Shown here: one piece after another, positions 8,309 to 18,356 of the stretch
Position numbering within the stretch: position 1 is the first letter of the stretch
How the letters are laid out: each line of letters begins with the position of its first letter
Origin: Bradyrhizobium guangzhouense
Lineage (GTDB): Bacteria > Pseudomonadota > Alphaproteobacteria > Rhizobiales > Xanthobacteraceae
Length of the DNA stretch: 64,000 nt
NCBI RefSeq assembly: GCF_004114955.1
Contig: NZ_CP030053.1
Location: 744,001-808,000, forward strand
Reading direction: 5' to 3'
Program-made: the position numbers and the translations under genes
Notes under the pieces: model-generated
Databases searched by the model: none
What the model was told of the DNA's origin: nothing
The model's input: the letters and a program-made list of their open reading frames with translations, nothing else

Positions 8309-10174
8309 ATGTCCGTCCCTTCTACCGCTCCACTGCCAGCGCCGGCCGATGGCCGCGATGCGCTGTCTGTGCTGCATTCCGTGTTCGGCCTGCCGGGTTT
8401 TCGCGGGGCGCAGGGCGAGATCGTCAGGCACGTGACTGACGGCGGCAATTGCCTGGTGCTGATGCCGACCGGCGGCGGAAAATCGTTGTGCTATCAATTG
8501 CCGTCGCTGTTGCGCGAGGGCTGCGGCATCGTGGTCTCGCCACTGATCGCGCTGATGCGTGACCAGGTCGCCGGCCTGATCGAGGCCGGCGTCAACGCCG
8601 CCGCGCTGAACTCGTCGCTGTCGTTCCAGGAGGCCTCCGAGATCGAGCGCCGCCTGATCGCGGGTGACCTTGATCTGCTCTACGTCGCGCCGGAACGGCT
8701 GGTGACGCCGCGCTGCCTGGCGATGCTGGCGCAGGCCAAGGTGGCGCTGTTCGCGATCGACGAGGCGCATTGCGTCTCACAATGGGGGCACGATTTCCGG
8801 CCCGAATATGTCGGCCTCTCCGTTATCGCCGAGCGCTTTCCAGATGTGCCGCGCATCGCGCTGACTGCGACCGCAGATGAGCTGACGCGGAAGGAAATCG
8901 TCCAGCGCCTCCAGCTGACCGACAGCCCGCAGTTCGTCTCCAGCTTCGACCGGCCCAACATCCGCTACGAGATCGTCGACAAGCGCAACGCGGTGTCGCA
9001 GCTGAAGGATTTCATCCGGGAACGGCATGCCGGCGACGCGGGCGTGGTCTATTGCCTGTCCCGCAATCGGGTCGAGGAGGTCGCCGCAGCTCTCGACGAG
9101 GCCGGCATCGCCGCGCTGCCCTATCACGCCGGTCTCGACAGCAGTGTGCGATCGCGCAACCAGGATCGTTTCCTCAACGAGGACGGCATCGTCATCGTAG
9201 CGACCATTGCGTTCGGCATGGGCATCGACAAGCCCGACGTGCGCTTCGTCGCCCATCTCGACCTGCCCAAGAGCATCGAGGCCTATTACCAGGAAACCGG
9301 GCGTGCCGGGCGCGACGGCAAGCCGTCGGCGGCCTGGATGGCCTATGGCCTCTCCGACATCGTGCAGCAGCGCCGGATGATCGACGAGTCCAGCGGCTCC
9401 GACGATTTCAAGCGCGTGTCGATCGGCAAGCTGGACGCGCTGGTCGGCCTCGCCGAGACCGCGCAGTGCCGGCGCAGACGGCTGCTCGCCTATTTCGGCG
9501 AGGAGGTCGGCGCCGAGGTCTGCGGCAATTGCGACAATTGCCTGATGCCGCCGAAGATGCGCGATGGCAAGGTGCTGGCGCAAAAACTTCTGTCCTGCGT
9601 CTATCGCACTGGGCAGCGTTTCGGCGCGATGCACCTGATCGACGTGCTGATCGGGCGCCTGACCGACAAGGTGACGCAGTTCGGCCACGACAAGCTGTCG
9701 GTGTTCGGCATCGGGCGCGAGCTCAACGAGAAGCAATGGCGTACCGTGTTGCGGCAGCTGGTGGCGATGGGGCATTTGCAGGCCGACAGCGAAGCCTTTG
9801 GCGCGATGAAGCTGACGGAGACTGCGCGGGGCGTGCTGCGTGGCGAGACCGAAGTGTGGCTGCGCGAGGAAGCAGCTGGCACGCGCGTCCGCGCCAGCCG
9901 TGCCAAGTCGCGCCGCGGCGAACTTGCGCCCGCAGCGAACACGCCGCAGGGCGATGTCGATCCCGAATTGCGCGCGCGACTACGGTCCTGGCGCTCGGAT
10001 GTGGCGCGCGAGCGCGGCGTGCCCGCCTATGTCGTGCTGCACGATGCCACCATTGACGGCATCGTACGGGCCTGGCCGACGACGCTCGACGAGCTGCGCA
10101 ATGTCCCAGGGATCGGCGACAAGAAGCTCGAGCATTATGGCGAGGAGCTGTTGCAGATCGTCAGGACGCGGTAG
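8309..10174 (+). CDS. recQ: ATP-dependent DNA helicase RecQ
   Basis: 621-residue 3'-5' helicase acting in recombination repair. Walker A is [11 protein letters not shown] near residue 55, Walker B is [11 protein letters not shown], motif VI is [11 protein letters not shown], and the RecQ zinc site lies in QCRRR and CGNCDNC. A winged-helix region follows, then a C-terminal HRDC domain around [13 protein letters not shown]. The frame is open for 85 codons upstream, but that part is the palindromic repeat, so ATG 8309 (MSVPST) is taken as the start; it gives the usual length. Confidence 0.95.
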   Translation: MSVPSTAPLPAPADGRDALSVLHSVFGLPGFRGAQGEIVRHVTDGGNCLVLMPTGGGKSLCYQLPSLLREGCGIVVSPLIALMRDQVAGLIEAGVNAAALNSSLSFQEASEIERRLIAGDLDLLYVAPERLVTPRCLAMLAQAKVALFAIDEAHCVSQWGHDFRPEYVGLSVIAERFPDVPRIALTATADELTRKEIVQRLQLTDSPQFVSSFDRPNIRYEIVDKRNAVSQLKDFIRERHAGDAGVVYCLSRNRVEEVAAALDEAGIAALPYHAGLDSSVRSRNQDRFLNEDGIVIVATIAFGMGIDKPDVRFVAHLDLPKSIEAYYQETGRAGRDGKPSAAWMAYGLSDIVQQRRMIDESSGSDDFKRVSIGKLDALVGLAETAQCRRRRLLAYFGEEVGAEVCGNCDNCLMPPKMRDGKVLAQKLLSCVYRTGQRFGAMHLIDVLIGRLTDKVTQFGHDKLSVFGIGRELNEKQWRTVLRQLVAMGHLQADSEAFGAMKLTETARGVLRGETEVWLREEAAGTRVRASRAKSRRGELAPAANTPQGDVDPELRARLRSWRSDVARERGVPAYVVLHDATIDGIVRAWPTTLDELRNVPGIGDKKLEHYGEELLQIVRTR

Positions 10175-10201
10175 GGGCGCGAAGCCCATCTCCCTCCACA
10201 C

Positions 10202-10353
10202 GTCATCCCGGACAAGCGCGCCCAAAGCGCGCGCAGATCCGGGATCCATAACCACAGGGCGACGTTGTTACGGCACGCTGGCAACCACGAGTTTTCGCAA
10301 ACGATTGCTGCGGCGTATGGGTCCCGGTCTGCGCTACGCTTGCCCGGGACGAC
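10202..10353. repeat. Palindromic repeat element, family C, copy 1
   Basis: Begins GTCATCCCGGACAAGCGC and ends GCTTGCCCGGGACGAC, so the ends are inverted copies over about 16 bases. It sits in the gap between the convergent recQ and acdS genes. A second copy with the same ends is at 40673-40801. Confidence 0.7.
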
Positions 10354-10383
10354 ACAGGTGTATGAGGCGAGAGCTGGGCTACC

Positions 10384-11400
10384 CTAGCCGTTCCGGAACG
10401 CGTATCCGTAGCCATTCAGCGCAGGCGCGCCGCCGAGATGGGCGTAGAGGACCTTCGCGCCCTTCTCGAAATAGCCTTTCTTGGTCAGGTCGATCAGGCC
10501 CTGCATCGATTTGCCTTCGTAGACAGGGTCGGTGATCATCGCTTCGAGCCGTGCGGTGAGACGGATCGCCTCCTTGGTCTCTTCCGACGGCACGCCATAG
10601 GCTGGATAGGCATAGTCCTCGATCAGCACGACGTCGTCTGCAACGACGTCCTTGCCGAGCTCGACGAGCTTCGCCGTGTTCTGGGCGATCGAGAGCACCT
10701 GCGCCTTGGTCTGATCGGGGGTGAACGACCCATCGATGCCGATCACCTTTCGCGCCCGGCCGTCGTCGGCGAAGCCGACCAGCATGCCGGCATGAGTCGA
10801 GCCGGTGACGGTGCAGACGATGATGTAGTCGAACTTGAAGCCGAGCTCTTTTTCCTGCTTACGCACTTCCTCAGCGAAGCCGACATAGCCGAGGCCGCCG
10901 AATTTGTGCACGGACGCACCGGCGGGAATCGCGTAGGGCTTGCCGCCCGCAGCCTTGACGTCCTCGACGGCCTGCTCCCAGCTCTTGCGGATGCCGATGT
11001 CGAAGCCGTCATCCACCAGGCGCACGTCGGCGCCCATGATGCGCGAGAGCATGATGTTGCCGACGCGGTCATAGACGGCGTCCTCATGCGGCACCCAGGC
11101 TTCCTGCACCAGGCGGCACTTCATGCCGATCTTGGCCGCGACGGCGGCGATCATGCGGGTGTGGTTCGACTGCACGCCGCCGATCGAGACCAGCGTATCG
11201 GCATTCGAGGCGATCGCATCGGGAATGATGTATTCGAGCTTGCGCAGCTTGTTGCCGCCATAAGCGAGACCGGAATTGCAGTCCTCGCGCTTGGCGTAGA
11301 TCTCGACATTGCCGCCGAGATGTTTCGACAGCCGCTCCAGCTTCTCGATCGGGGTCGGGCCGAAGGTGAGCGGATAGCGCGCAAATTTGTCCAGGTTCAT
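10384..11400 (-). CDS. acdS: 1-aminocyclopropane-1-carboxylate deaminase
   Basis: 338-residue PLP enzyme that breaks the plant ethylene precursor ACC into ammonia and 2-oxobutyrate, lowering plant ethylene during root association. The residues that separate it from D-cysteine desulfhydrase are all present: Lys51 in GNKLRKLEY, Ser78-Asn79 in GVQSNHT, Tyr294-Glu295 in PVYEGKS and Leu322 in AHLGG. Length is exactly the family norm. It is divergent from an Lrp-type gene, the usual acdR arrangement, with a TTGC repeat array between them. Confidence 0.97.
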   Translation of the reverse strand: MNLDKFARYPLTFGPTPIEKLERLSKHLGGNVEIYAKREDCNSGLAYGGNKLRKLEYIIPDAIASNADTLVSIGGVQSNHTRMIAAVAAKIGMKCRLVQEAWVPHEDAVYDRVGNIMLSRIMGADVRLVDDGFDIGIRKSWEQAVEDVKAAGGKPYAIPAGASVHKFGGLGYVGFAEEVRKQEKELGFKFDYIIVCTVTGSTHAGMLVGFADDGRARKVIGIDGSFTPDQTKAQVLSIAQNTAKLVELGKDVVADDVVLIEDYAYPAYGVPSEETKEAIRLTARLEAMITDPVYEGKSMQGLIDLTKKGYFEKGAKVLYAHLGGAPALNGYGYAFRNG

Positions 11401-11443
11401 TTGATCGTCCCTGATGGCGTTGTGTCTGGGATGTGACTAGCAC

Positions 11444-11515
11444 TGCAATGCAAAAAGGTGCTTTCGAATATTGCACTTCTATTGCACCAGACATTGCGTA
11501 TTTTGCGCTGGTTGC
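11444..11515. promoter_or_regulatory. TTGC repeat array, probable AcdR (Lrp-type) operator
   Basis: In the acdS-acdR spacer TTGC-type units begin at 11471, 11482, 11494, 11503 and 11512 on the plus strand, spaced 9-12 bases, close to one helical turn. TGCAATGCAA at 11444-11453 is the same unit inverted. Lrp octamers wrap DNA on such phased sites. Both genes start within about 100 bases, so one array could serve both promoters. Confidence 0.5.
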
Positions 11516-11559
11516 TATGATTTCTTCCAAGTTTCTGTCATTATCCGGAAGTTTCTTCC

Positions 11560-12024
11560 ATGTCGGCCCGGCTTGATCGTATCGACCTCAAGATGTTGAG
11601 ATTGCTGCAGAATAACGGGCGGCTCAGCAACGCCGAGCTGGCTGAAACAGTCGCGATCAGCCCTGCCACCTGCCATCGCCGGACCCAGCGCCTATTCGAG
11701 GATGGGTTTATCGCCACGGTTCGCGCCATGGTGGCGCCGAAGAAGGTGGCGAAGGGCACGCTGGTGATGGTCGGCGTCGTGCTCGACCGCTCGACCCCGG
11801 AGAGCTTTGCCAGCTTCGAGCAGGCGATCGCCAAGCTCAAATTCGTGCTCGACTGCCACCTCGTCGCCGGCGATTTCGACTACTTCCTCAAGATCCGCGT
11901 CGGCGACATGGAGGATTTCAACCGCATCCATGGCGAGCAACTGATCGCACTGCCCGGTGTCCGCCAGACCCGCACCTTCTTCGTCATGAAGGAAGTGGTC
12001 GACAACGCGCCGCTGGAGTTTTGA
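11560..12024 (+). CDS. acdR: Lrp/AsnC-family regulator of ACC deaminase
   Basis: 154-residue regulator. Residues 1-65 form an AsnC-type winged helix (LDRIDLKMLRLLQ, then LAETVAISPATCHRR as recognition helix); residues about 70-145 form the RAM ligand-binding, oligomerisation domain with LVAGDFDYFLKI. Lrp-type AcdR proteins activate acdS in response to ACC. The divergent position next to acdS is the main reason for the symbol. A weak site, GGAA with a TTTC spacer, precedes the ATG. The downstream PLP-enzyme gene is 104 bases away with a palindrome between. Confidence 0.85.
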   Translation: MSARLDRIDLKMLRLLQNNGRLSNAELAETVAISPATCHRRTQRLFEDGFIATVRAMVAPKKVAKGTLVMVGVVLDRSTPESFASFEQAIAKLKFVLDCHLVAGDFDYFLKIRVGDMEDFNRIHGEQLIALPGVRQTRTFFVMKEVVDNAPLEF

Positions 12025-12029
12025 GCCAT

Positions 12030-12090
12030 CGCGTTTTCAAGCGACGCCTCGGGTTCGCGTCATGAAAACGCGTCAAACAATAATCCAGAG
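12030..12090. repeat. Short rhizobial palindromic element, family E
   Basis: CGCGTTTTC (12030-12038) pairs with GAAAACGCG (12064-12072), followed by TCAAACAATAATCCAGAGC. This arrangement, a hairpin plus a TCAAACAA tail, is common between genes in Rhizobiales. It lies just after the acdR stop and could end its transcript. Confidence 0.55.
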
Positions 12091-12128
12091 CTATTGATGT
12101 GCGATGCGCATCATGAGAGATTCATCTG

Positions 12129-13274
12129 ATGCCTCCGCTTCCCTTTCGCCAGCATGATCCCATGGCGCCGGCCTACCGGCGCGGCTGGGTGGACGAGGCG
12201 GTCGCTGCGATCGAGGCCGATCAGTGCCGCACGGCCGACACTCATCTGATCCGTCTGATCGTGCCGGCGCTGTCAGGCATCGACCTCTATCTGAAGGACG
12301 AGTCCACGCATCCGACCGGCAGCCTGAAGCACCGGCTGGCGCGCTCGCTGTTCCTCTACGCGCTCTGCAACGGTCATATCCGCGAAGGCACGCCCGTGGT
12401 GGAGGCGTCGTCGGGCTCGACTGCGGTGTCGGAAGCCTATTTCGCAGAGATGATCGGCGTACCCTTCTATGCCGTGATGCCTCGCACGACCTCGGCCGAG
12501 AAGATCGCTGCGATCGAGCATTATGGCGGCAATTGCCATCTGATCGACGATGGCCGCACGCTCTATGCGGAAGCTGCCGCACTCGCGACCCGGTTGAACG
12601 GCCACTACATGGACCAGTTCACCTTCGCCGAGCGCGCCACCGACTGGCGCGGCAACAACAACATCGCTGAATCGATCTTCACGCAGTTGAAGGGCGAGCC
12701 GCGCCCGCTGCCCGACTGGATTGTGATGGGGGCAGGCACCGGCGGCACATCGGCCACCATCGGCCGCTATCTGCGCTACCGCCAATATCCGACGCGGCTC
12801 TGCGTCGCCGATGTCGAACATTCCGCCTTCTTCGATTGCTTCCGCGCGCAGGATCGCTCGCGTGTCTGCGAACGCCCCTCGCTGATCGAAGGCGTCGGCC
12901 GCCCGCGCTGCGAGCCGTCCTTCGTGCCCGGTGTGGTCGATCGCATGATGAAGATCCCGGATGCGGCGAGCATCGCCGCGATGAACGTGCTATCGCGCCG
13001 GCTGCGCCGCGCGGTCGGCGGCTCCACGGGTACCAACTTCCTGGCGCTGTGCCGGCTCGCCTCGGAGATGCGTAAGGCAGGCCAGACAGGATCACTGGTG
13101 ACACTGATCTGTGATTCCGGCGAGCGCTATCGGCAGACCTATTACGAACCTTCCTGGCTCTCCGCGCGCGGTCTCGACCCGGCACCGTTTGAGGCGGCCC
13201 TGTCGTCGTTCCTCGAGACCGCGCAGCCACTGGCGCTCGAGGTCGACGACGTCGTCAATCCGCAGAATGCATGA
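12129..13274 (+). CDS. PLP-dependent cysteine synthase-family protein, Cds1-like
   Basis: 381-residue fold-type II PLP enzyme. The PLP lysine is in [12 protein letters not shown] near residue 60 and the substrate loop is [12 protein letters not shown] near 94; [13 protein letters not shown] is the phosphate-binding loop. These variants, with KHR in place of the KDR of cysteine synthase, match the L-cysteine desulfhydrase Cds1 group, which releases sulfide and pyruvate. Whether it acts on cysteine is inferred. It follows acdR on the same strand, but a palindromic repeat separates them. A later ATG (MAPAYRRGW) is a possible start. Confidence 0.75.
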   Translation: MPPLPFRQHDPMAPAYRRGWVDEAVAAIEADQCRTADTHLIRLIVPALSGIDLYLKDESTHPTGSLKHRLARSLFLYALCNGHIREGTPVVEASSGSTAVSEAYFAEMIGVPFYAVMPRTTSAEKIAAIEHYGGNCHLIDDGRTLYAEAAALATRLNGHYMDQFTFAERATDWRGNNNIAESIFTQLKGEPRPLPDWIVMGAGTGGTSATIGRYLRYRQYPTRLCVADVEHSAFFDCFRAQDRSRVCERPSLIEGVGRPRCEPSFVPGVVDRMMKIPDAASIAAMNVLSRRLRRAVGGSTGTNFLALCRLASEMRKAGQTGSLVTLICDSGERYRQTYYEPSWLSARGLDPAPFEAALSSFLETAQPLALEVDDVVNPQNA

Positions 13275-13409
13275 CGCCCTAAAGGCGTCTTCCGGTTCGG
13301 CGAGCACGGCGCCGCGGAACTGTCCTGTCTTGTCGGGGTCTATTGCATTGTCTCGGTGACGCTGAACACCTTCGACGTGCCGCTGCCGGAGTAGATCGGC
13401 TGCGAACGA

Positions 13410-14990
13410 TCACTCCGCGGCCTTGCTTGCAGGCCGCGGAGGCGCGAAGGCGATGCAGCGGTTTCGGCCTTCGTTCTTGGCCTGGTAGAGCGCCTGATCG
13501 GCCGCGCCCATCAGCGCGTCGATGCCGGACATGCTGACGGTGGCCTCGGCAATGCCGATGCTGACGGTGACCCCGAACTGCGCCTGATGCGCTTTCAACC
13601 GGATCGCCATCGCGCGTTTGCGGATTCGCTCGGCGACGAGCCTGGCGCGTGACAGGCTGGTCTCGGGCAGCAGAACCGCGAACTCCTCGCCGCCGATGCG
13701 GCCGACGAGATCGGACTTGCGCTTGCCCTCGTTGCATGCGGCGGCAACGGCCTTGATCGCCTCGTCACCGACCGCATGACCGTAGCGGTCGTTGACCGAC
13801 TTGAAATGATCGATGTCGAGCATCAGGACCGAGACCGAGCGGTAGTAGCGCTGGAAGCGACTCCACTCCGCATCGAGCGCCCCCAGGAAATGCCGGCGAT
13901 TGTACAGGCTCGTCAGCGGATCGGTGGTCGCCAGCCGCTCCAGCATGGCGGCTTTGTTGGTGAGATCGGTGATATCGACATAGGTCAGCATCCGGCCGCC
14001 ATTCGACATCGTGGTGCAATGAGCCCTGATCCGCCGCCCATCGGGCGTTTGAAGGTCGCGCACGTGATCGCCGGCTATGACCTCGGCAACGCGCTTGCCC
14101 GGGAATTTAGCCAGCTCGCTCGCCGCCAGGTCGGGTGCGCTCGCGCGCTGCACGCGGCTCACCAGCGCAGCATAGGCCGGGCGTCTGGCGGCCTCCTCTT
14201 CGCTCACCTCCCAGAACCGGCGCATGCGCAGATTCATGAAGCTCGCGTTCAAGTCGGAATCGAGCAGGAGCACGCCGTCCTGAACATTCTCCAGGGCATC
14301 CCGCAGCAGCTTCAGCTCGTCCGAGGAACGGACGATGTCGGTAACAGGCGTATACGTCAGCATGCGTCCGCCGTCCGGCAAGGGCGTGCATTGGACGCGC
14401 ACGACATCGCCGTTGGTTCGGCGCACGTCGATCGGCGTCGGATCGCCCGCCTCGATCACGCGGACGCGCTCGATCACGTGGGCCTCGAGGGCGGGGTCCG
14501 GCACCTCGTAGGCTCCGATGTCGCGCCCGTGATGAAGCAGCGTGAGAATGGATGGATTGCTGTCGGCAACCTGGTCAGGCAGATGCCACATCTCGCGAAA
14601 CGACCGGTTGATGAGGCGCGCCCTGAGATCGGCATCGAGCAGCACGATTCCGGTCGGCACGTGATCGAGGGCCGCACGCAGCGCCAGCATTTGGGCGCGC
14701 ATCAACGCGTCGGACGAGCGATCCCGTTCCTCGCCCGTCGCCTGCTCGCTGCCTGGCTGTTCGAAGGCAACCCCGACCTGACGGTCCGACCGCCAGATCA
14801 CGCGGCAGGCGAGAGTCTCGCGCCCGGCAAGCCTGAGCTGGAACCGTTCGGGAACGCCGAGACCGCTCTCCATTTCGAGCGTCGCGGCCTCTTCGGACAG
14901 CCGGCGCACGACGCAGTCGATCGACGACTGGCCGAAATTGAAGAAGATTTTCCCAGCAAGGAACGTCCGTTCCGTGACCAAGCGGGACAT
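13410..14990 (-). CDS. Diguanylate cyclase with PilZ-like and two PAS domains
   Basis: 526-residue predicted cyclic-di-GMP synthase with no membrane segment. Residues about 6-77 resemble PilZ, 102-222 and 227-345 are two PAS domains of similar sequence (each ending near GGRMLTY), and 355-520 is GGDEF. The active loop is GGEEF at 433-437 and the inhibitory RxxD site is RKSD at 424-427, five residues before it. In the PilZ part both ligand motifs are altered: ERTFLAGK lacks the second Arg and RRLSEEA replaces NxSxxG. Start ATG 14990 has GGAGG six bases upstream; the frame extends 23 codons further. It ends beside a spacer, with no operon partner. Confidence 0.9.
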   Translation of the reverse strand: MSRLVTERTFLAGKIFFNFGQSSIDCVVRRLSEEAATLEMESGLGVPERFQLRLAGRETLACRVIWRSDRQVGVAFEQPGSEQATGEERDRSSDALMRAQMLALRAALDHVPTGIVLLDADLRARLINRSFREMWHLPDQVADSNPSILTLLHHGRDIGAYEVPDPALEAHVIERVRVIEAGDPTPIDVRRTNGDVVRVQCTPLPDGGRMLTYTPVTDIVRSSDELKLLRDALENVQDGVLLLDSDLNASFMNLRMRRFWEVSEEEAARRPAYAALVSRVQRASAPDLAASELAKFPGKRVAEVIAGDHVRDLQTPDGRRIRAHCTTMSNGGRMLTYVDITDLTNKAAMLERLATTDPLTSLYNRRHFLGALDAEWSRFQRYYRSVSVLMLDIDHFKSVNDRYGHAVGDEAIKAVAAACNEGKRKSDLVGRIGGEEFAVLLPETSLSRARLVAERIRKRAMAIRLKAHQAQFGVTVSIGIAEATVSMSGIDALMGAADQALYQAKNEGRNRCIAFAPPRPASKAAE

Positions 14991-15140
14991 CCGTAGCCTC
15001 CAGTGCGAACACGCCAAGCGAAAAGCCGCCTCAGTGTCGCGCAAGGTTACTTGCGGCAATGTAACGCGCTCGACGTTTTTGGATGAGGATTAACGTGGGG
15101 TTGACGCGGTGTTTACAAAAAAATCCACCGCGGCCCGCGG

Positions 15141-16049
15141 TCAGTTGCGCACGGCGTAAAGCGGTGTGCGCAGGGTCACCTGATAGGACGGTTTCGGCAT
15201 CCACGCGATCTGCGCCGTGATGCCGAACAGGCGGTTGTCATTGTCGTCCATGCGGTCGAGGTCGAGCCGCAGGATCGGCTGGGTGAAGGCATCAGCCAGA
15301 GGCCGGCCCGCGAGTTGGGCGCCGCCGAACGACTGCACGCCGAGGCGACCGATGAACTTCCAGTTGCTCGGCCATTGGTAATAGCCGCCGGCATAGAGGA
15401 TCGTGTTCGGCTTGATGCGGGCGAACTGGCTGGCGATGTCGGTGTTGGTGTATTGCACGCCGGCGAGCCAGCCCCGCGTCTCGTCCTCGTCCAGCGCGTA
15501 GTCGAATTCCAGGACATGGTTGAACGAATTCGTCATGCCCTGTTCGTTCGGCACCGACTGCGTGAGGGTGGATTGCAGCGTGATGGTCGGGATCTTGCCG
15601 CCGTTCTGCTGGTAGAGATCGGCCTGCACGCCGATATTCCAGCTGGTGATGTCGAAGGACGACCAGCCGCCGCCGATATCGGTCGATGAGCCGGAGACGC
15701 CGCCATAGAGGGAAACGCGATCGCTGACATCCACGGTCAGCGGCAGGTCGACGGCGATCGATTTCGCGGCCGGTAAGCCGTTCGGCAGTGTCACGCCACG
15801 TAGCGCCGCCAGCGCCTCGAACGCGGCTGAGAGTGAGGTGTTGCCGAAGCCAAGTCCGAGCGTGCCCGCCGGGATCGTCGCATAGGTCGTGCGGAGATCG
15901 AGATAGATGTTGGGTATCGCTGGCTTTGCCCGTGCGTCCTCATCCTCCGCGTCGGTGGCACGGGCGGCGCCGGCCGACGTGGCCAGACACAACAATCCGA
16001 TCGTAGCAGCCCGCAAAGCCCAACGATGCGATGGATCGTGATGTGACAC
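15141..16049 (-). CDS. Exported protein of unknown function, possibly outer-membrane beta-barrel
   Basis: 302 residues from GTG 16049. Residues about 9-29 are a signal peptide (AATIGLLCLATSAGAARA). The mature part has many alternating hydrophobic and aromatic stretches (VSLYGGVSG, WNIGVQADLY, LYAGGYYQW) and ends in an Asn, not in the terminal Phe typical of barrels. There is no cytoplasmic motif. I do not recognise a named family. The frame is open to a TTG at 16121 without a ribosome site, so the start is uncertain. It is the last gene before a 190-base spacer with nothing recognisable. Confidence 0.6.
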   Translation of the reverse strand: MSHHDPSHRWALRAATIGLLCLATSAGAARATDAEDEDARAKPAIPNIYLDLRTTYATIPAGTLGLGFGNTSLSAAFEALAALRGVTLPNGLPAAKSIAVDLPLTVDVSDRVSLYGGVSGSSTDIGGGWSSFDITSWNIGVQADLYQQNGGKIPTITLQSTLTQSVPNEQGMTNSFNHVLEFDYALDEDETRGWLAGVQYTNTDIASQFARIKPNTILYAGGYYQWPSNWKFIGRLGVQSFGGAQLAGRPLADAFTQPILRLDLDRMDDNDNRLFGITAQIAWMPKPSYQVTLRTPLYAVRN

Positions 16050-16239
16050 GTGACAATCCGGCGCGTGGTGATCTGAGCAAGAAATTGTCGTTAGATGGAG
16101 CCTGATCGCCCGTGTGGTCAAGCGCTATCGCAAGCGATAACCGGTTTGGATGCACGCGGTGACCTTGCCGTGATCGCACTGACACATTCGCCGGCCGGAG
16201 TGCAGGCTCGTGCTCGACGCGAGAGCGTGCCCTGCGTGC

Positions 16240-17175
16240 CTATTTCTCGACCGCGCGCCTGACCTGCTCCCCGATCTGCGACAGCACGAGCTGCGCCTGC
16301 GGCAGGATCGCGCCCATGGCGTGGAAATTGTGGACCATGCCGTCGTGGCAGACGTGCTCGACTACGACGCCCGCGGCGAGCAGCTTGCGCGCATAGGCAT
16401 TGCCCTCGTCGCGCATCGGGTCGAACTCGGCGGTGTGGATGATCGTGGTCGGCAGGCCTGCGAGACGCGTCGCGCGCAGCGGCGAGATGCGGGGATCGGC
16501 CGCATCCAGCCCCTCGGGCAGATAATCGGACAGATCGGCCTCGATGGTGGCGCGGTCGATCAGATGACCTTCCGCGAACGCTTCACGCGAGGGGGAAACC
16601 GCCTCGAAATCCAGCACCGGGCAGACCAGGCATTGTGCGGCGATGGAGAGGCCGGCGCTCTGTACCGCCTCCTGGCATACGATCGCCGCCAACGTGGCGC
16701 CGGCGGAATCGCCGCCGACCACCAGCCGCTCGGCATCGATGCCGAGCGAGGAGGCTTCGCGCGCTACCCATTCGGTAGCCGCGATCGCGTCGTCGACGGC
16801 AGCGGGATATTTGTGCTCGGGGGCGAGGCGATAGTCGACCGACACGAGACGGCAGCCGGTCGCATGCGCCAGCGCCGCCGCGATGCGGTCATGCGTCGCA
16901 ATGCTGCCGGCGACGAGCCCGCCGCCATGAAAGAAGACGAAGCCAGGCGCGGAGGGCCCGGCAGACGCTGGCGAATACAGCCGATAGGGCAGCTCTCCGC
17001 CGGGGCCGGGCAGCATGCCGTCGGAGGCGATCACATCGGGCGCGTCGGCCCGCGCAAACTGCATCAGCTTGGCCAGCGATTGTCGCCGCACCTCGACGCT
17101 CGGCCGGCTCCGCGCCTGGGGCGCGGCTGCGGCCATCATGGTCAACAAGCGCTTCGCGAGTGGATCGAGCGGCAT
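16240..17175 (-). CDS. Alpha/beta-hydrolase, hormone-sensitive-lipase-type esterase
   Basis: 311-residue cytoplasmic esterase. The oxyanion HGGG is in FFHGGGLVAG near residue 82, the nucleophile is the Ser in GGDSAGATL near 155, the acid is in EFDPMRDEG and the His in GMVHNFHA. These are the family IV (HSL) signatures. Substrates are short-chain acyl esters; a natural substrate cannot be inferred. It is divergent from the class IV aminotransferase gene across 149 bases. Confidence 0.88.
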   Translation of the reverse strand: MPLDPLAKRLLTMMAAAAPQARSRPSVEVRRQSLAKLMQFARADAPDVIASDGMLPGPGGELPYRLYSPASAGPSAPGFVFFHGGGLVAGSIATHDRIAAALAHATGCRLVSVDYRLAPEHKYPAAVDDAIAATEWVAREASSLGIDAERLVVGGDSAGATLAAIVCQEAVQSAGLSIAAQCLVCPVLDFEAVSPSREAFAEGHLIDRATIEADLSDYLPEGLDAADPRISPLRATRLAGLPTTIIHTAEFDPMRDEGNAYARKLLAAGVVVEHVCHDGMVHNFHAMGAILPQAQLVLSQIGEQVRRAVEK

Positions 17176-17324
17176 GGGAAACTCCGTGACATCCAGGCAT
17201 TATAGCCGGTTTGGTCGCGCTATTGTCTCGATCTCGGTTCGGGGCAAGAGTTGATGCTTCACCGCAGCAAATCGTTTAGAAATTAGGACAATAGTGCCCG
17301 GATATTTTCGAGGGGAGGCTTGCC

Positions 17325-18212
17325 ATGGCCGAGATCAAGAAGCCGATCGACTATTCGCCGAGCTGGACCTTCTTCGAAGGCAAATGGCACGAGGGCAATG
17401 TGCCGATCATGGGGCCGCGTACGCATGGCGCCTGGCTCGGCTCGGTGGTGTTCGACGGTGCGCGTGCCTTCGAAGGCGTCGCGCCCGATCTCGACCGTCA
17501 CATGGCCCGTGCCAATCAATCCGCGATCAATTTCGGCCTGAAACCTGTGGTCGATGCCGACACCTGGTTGGCGCTCGCGAGCGAAGGCATCGCGCGCTTC
17601 GCACCGAATGCCGAGCTCTATATCCGTCCGATGTACTGGGCGCAGAATGGCGCCGGTGGCGGCGTGCTGTTCGATCCCGAGACCACCAATTGGTGCCTGT
17701 GCATCTACGAGGCGCCGATGCCAAAGCCGACGGGCAATGCGATCACGCTGTCGCCGTTCCGCAGGCCTACCGCCGAATGCGCGCCGGTCGACGCAAAGGC
17801 CGCCTGCCTCTATCCGAACAATTCGCGCGCCCTTGCCGAAGCCGCCTCGCGCGGCTTCCAGAACGCGCTGATGCTCGACCTGCTCGGCAACGTCGCCGAG
17901 TTCGGCAATTCCAACGTGTTCATGGCCAAGGACGGTGTTGTCTTCACGCCGGCGCCGAACGGCACCTTCCTCAATGGGATCACGCGCCAGCGCGTGATCA
18001 GCCTGCTCCGCGCCGACGGCGTCACGGTGGTCGAGAAGACGCTGCGCTATCAGGATTTCCTCGCCGCCGACGAGATTTTCTCGACCGGCAATTTTGCCAA
18101 GGTCGCGCCCGTGATTCGTATCGACGAGCGCGAGCTGCAGCCGGGTCCGTTCTACACCAAGGCGCGCAAGCTCTACTGGGACTTTGCCCATGCGGTGAAG
18201 CTGGCGGCGTAG
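17325..18212 (+). CDS. Class IV aminotransferase, branched-chain-type
   Basis: 295-residue fold-type IV PLP enzyme. Lys158 in DAKAACLYPNN is the probable Schiff-base lysine, EFGNSNVF near 192 is the phosphate-side Glu region, and NGITRQRVI is the class IV signature. It is shorter than IlvE (about 305-310) and RPMYWAQ replaces the usual RPF/YRP segment, so its amino acid range may differ; D-amino acid or omega-transaminase activity is possible. GAGGGGAGG precedes the ATG by a few bases. A palindromic repeat starts 21 bases after the stop. Confidence 0.8.
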   Translation: MAEIKKPIDYSPSWTFFEGKWHEGNVPIMGPRTHGAWLGSVVFDGARAFEGVAPDLDRHMARANQSAINFGLKPVVDADTWLALASEGIARFAPNAELYIRPMYWAQNGAGGGVLFDPETTNWCLCIYEAPMPKPTGNAITLSPFRRPTAECAPVDAKAACLYPNNSRALAEAASRGFQNALMLDLLGNVAEFGNSNVFMAKDGVVFTPAPNGTFLNGITRQRVISLLRADGVTVVEKTLRYQDFLAADEIFSTGNFAKVAPVIRIDERELQPGPFYTKARKLYWDFAHAVKLAA

Positions 18213-18233
18213 GCGCGCCCGCCAAGGACTCCG

Positions 18234-18350
18234 CTGTCATCGTCCGACTTGATCGGACGATCCCGTATTCCAGAGACGGTTGTGATTGAATCGATGGGCC
18301 GCGGCGTATTGGATGCCCCGGTCAAGCCAGGTCAGGCCGGGGCATGACAC
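18234..18350 (-). repeat. Palindromic repeat family A, copy 1 (inverted)
   Basis: Begins CTGTCATCGTCCGAC and ends GGGGCATGACA. Read on the minus strand it matches the copies at 51277-51382 and 59662-59768: two hairpins, GCCCCG/CGGGGC and CGTCCGA/TCGGACG, around the shared core GTCTCTGGAATAC. It lies 21 bases past the aminotransferase stop. Confidence 0.75.
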
Positions 18351-18356
18351 CTGTGT

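Noticed and set aside
15141..16121. Longer TTG start for the exported protein
   Set aside because: TTG 16121 has no ribosome site and would place the signal peptide about 50 residues inside the protein.
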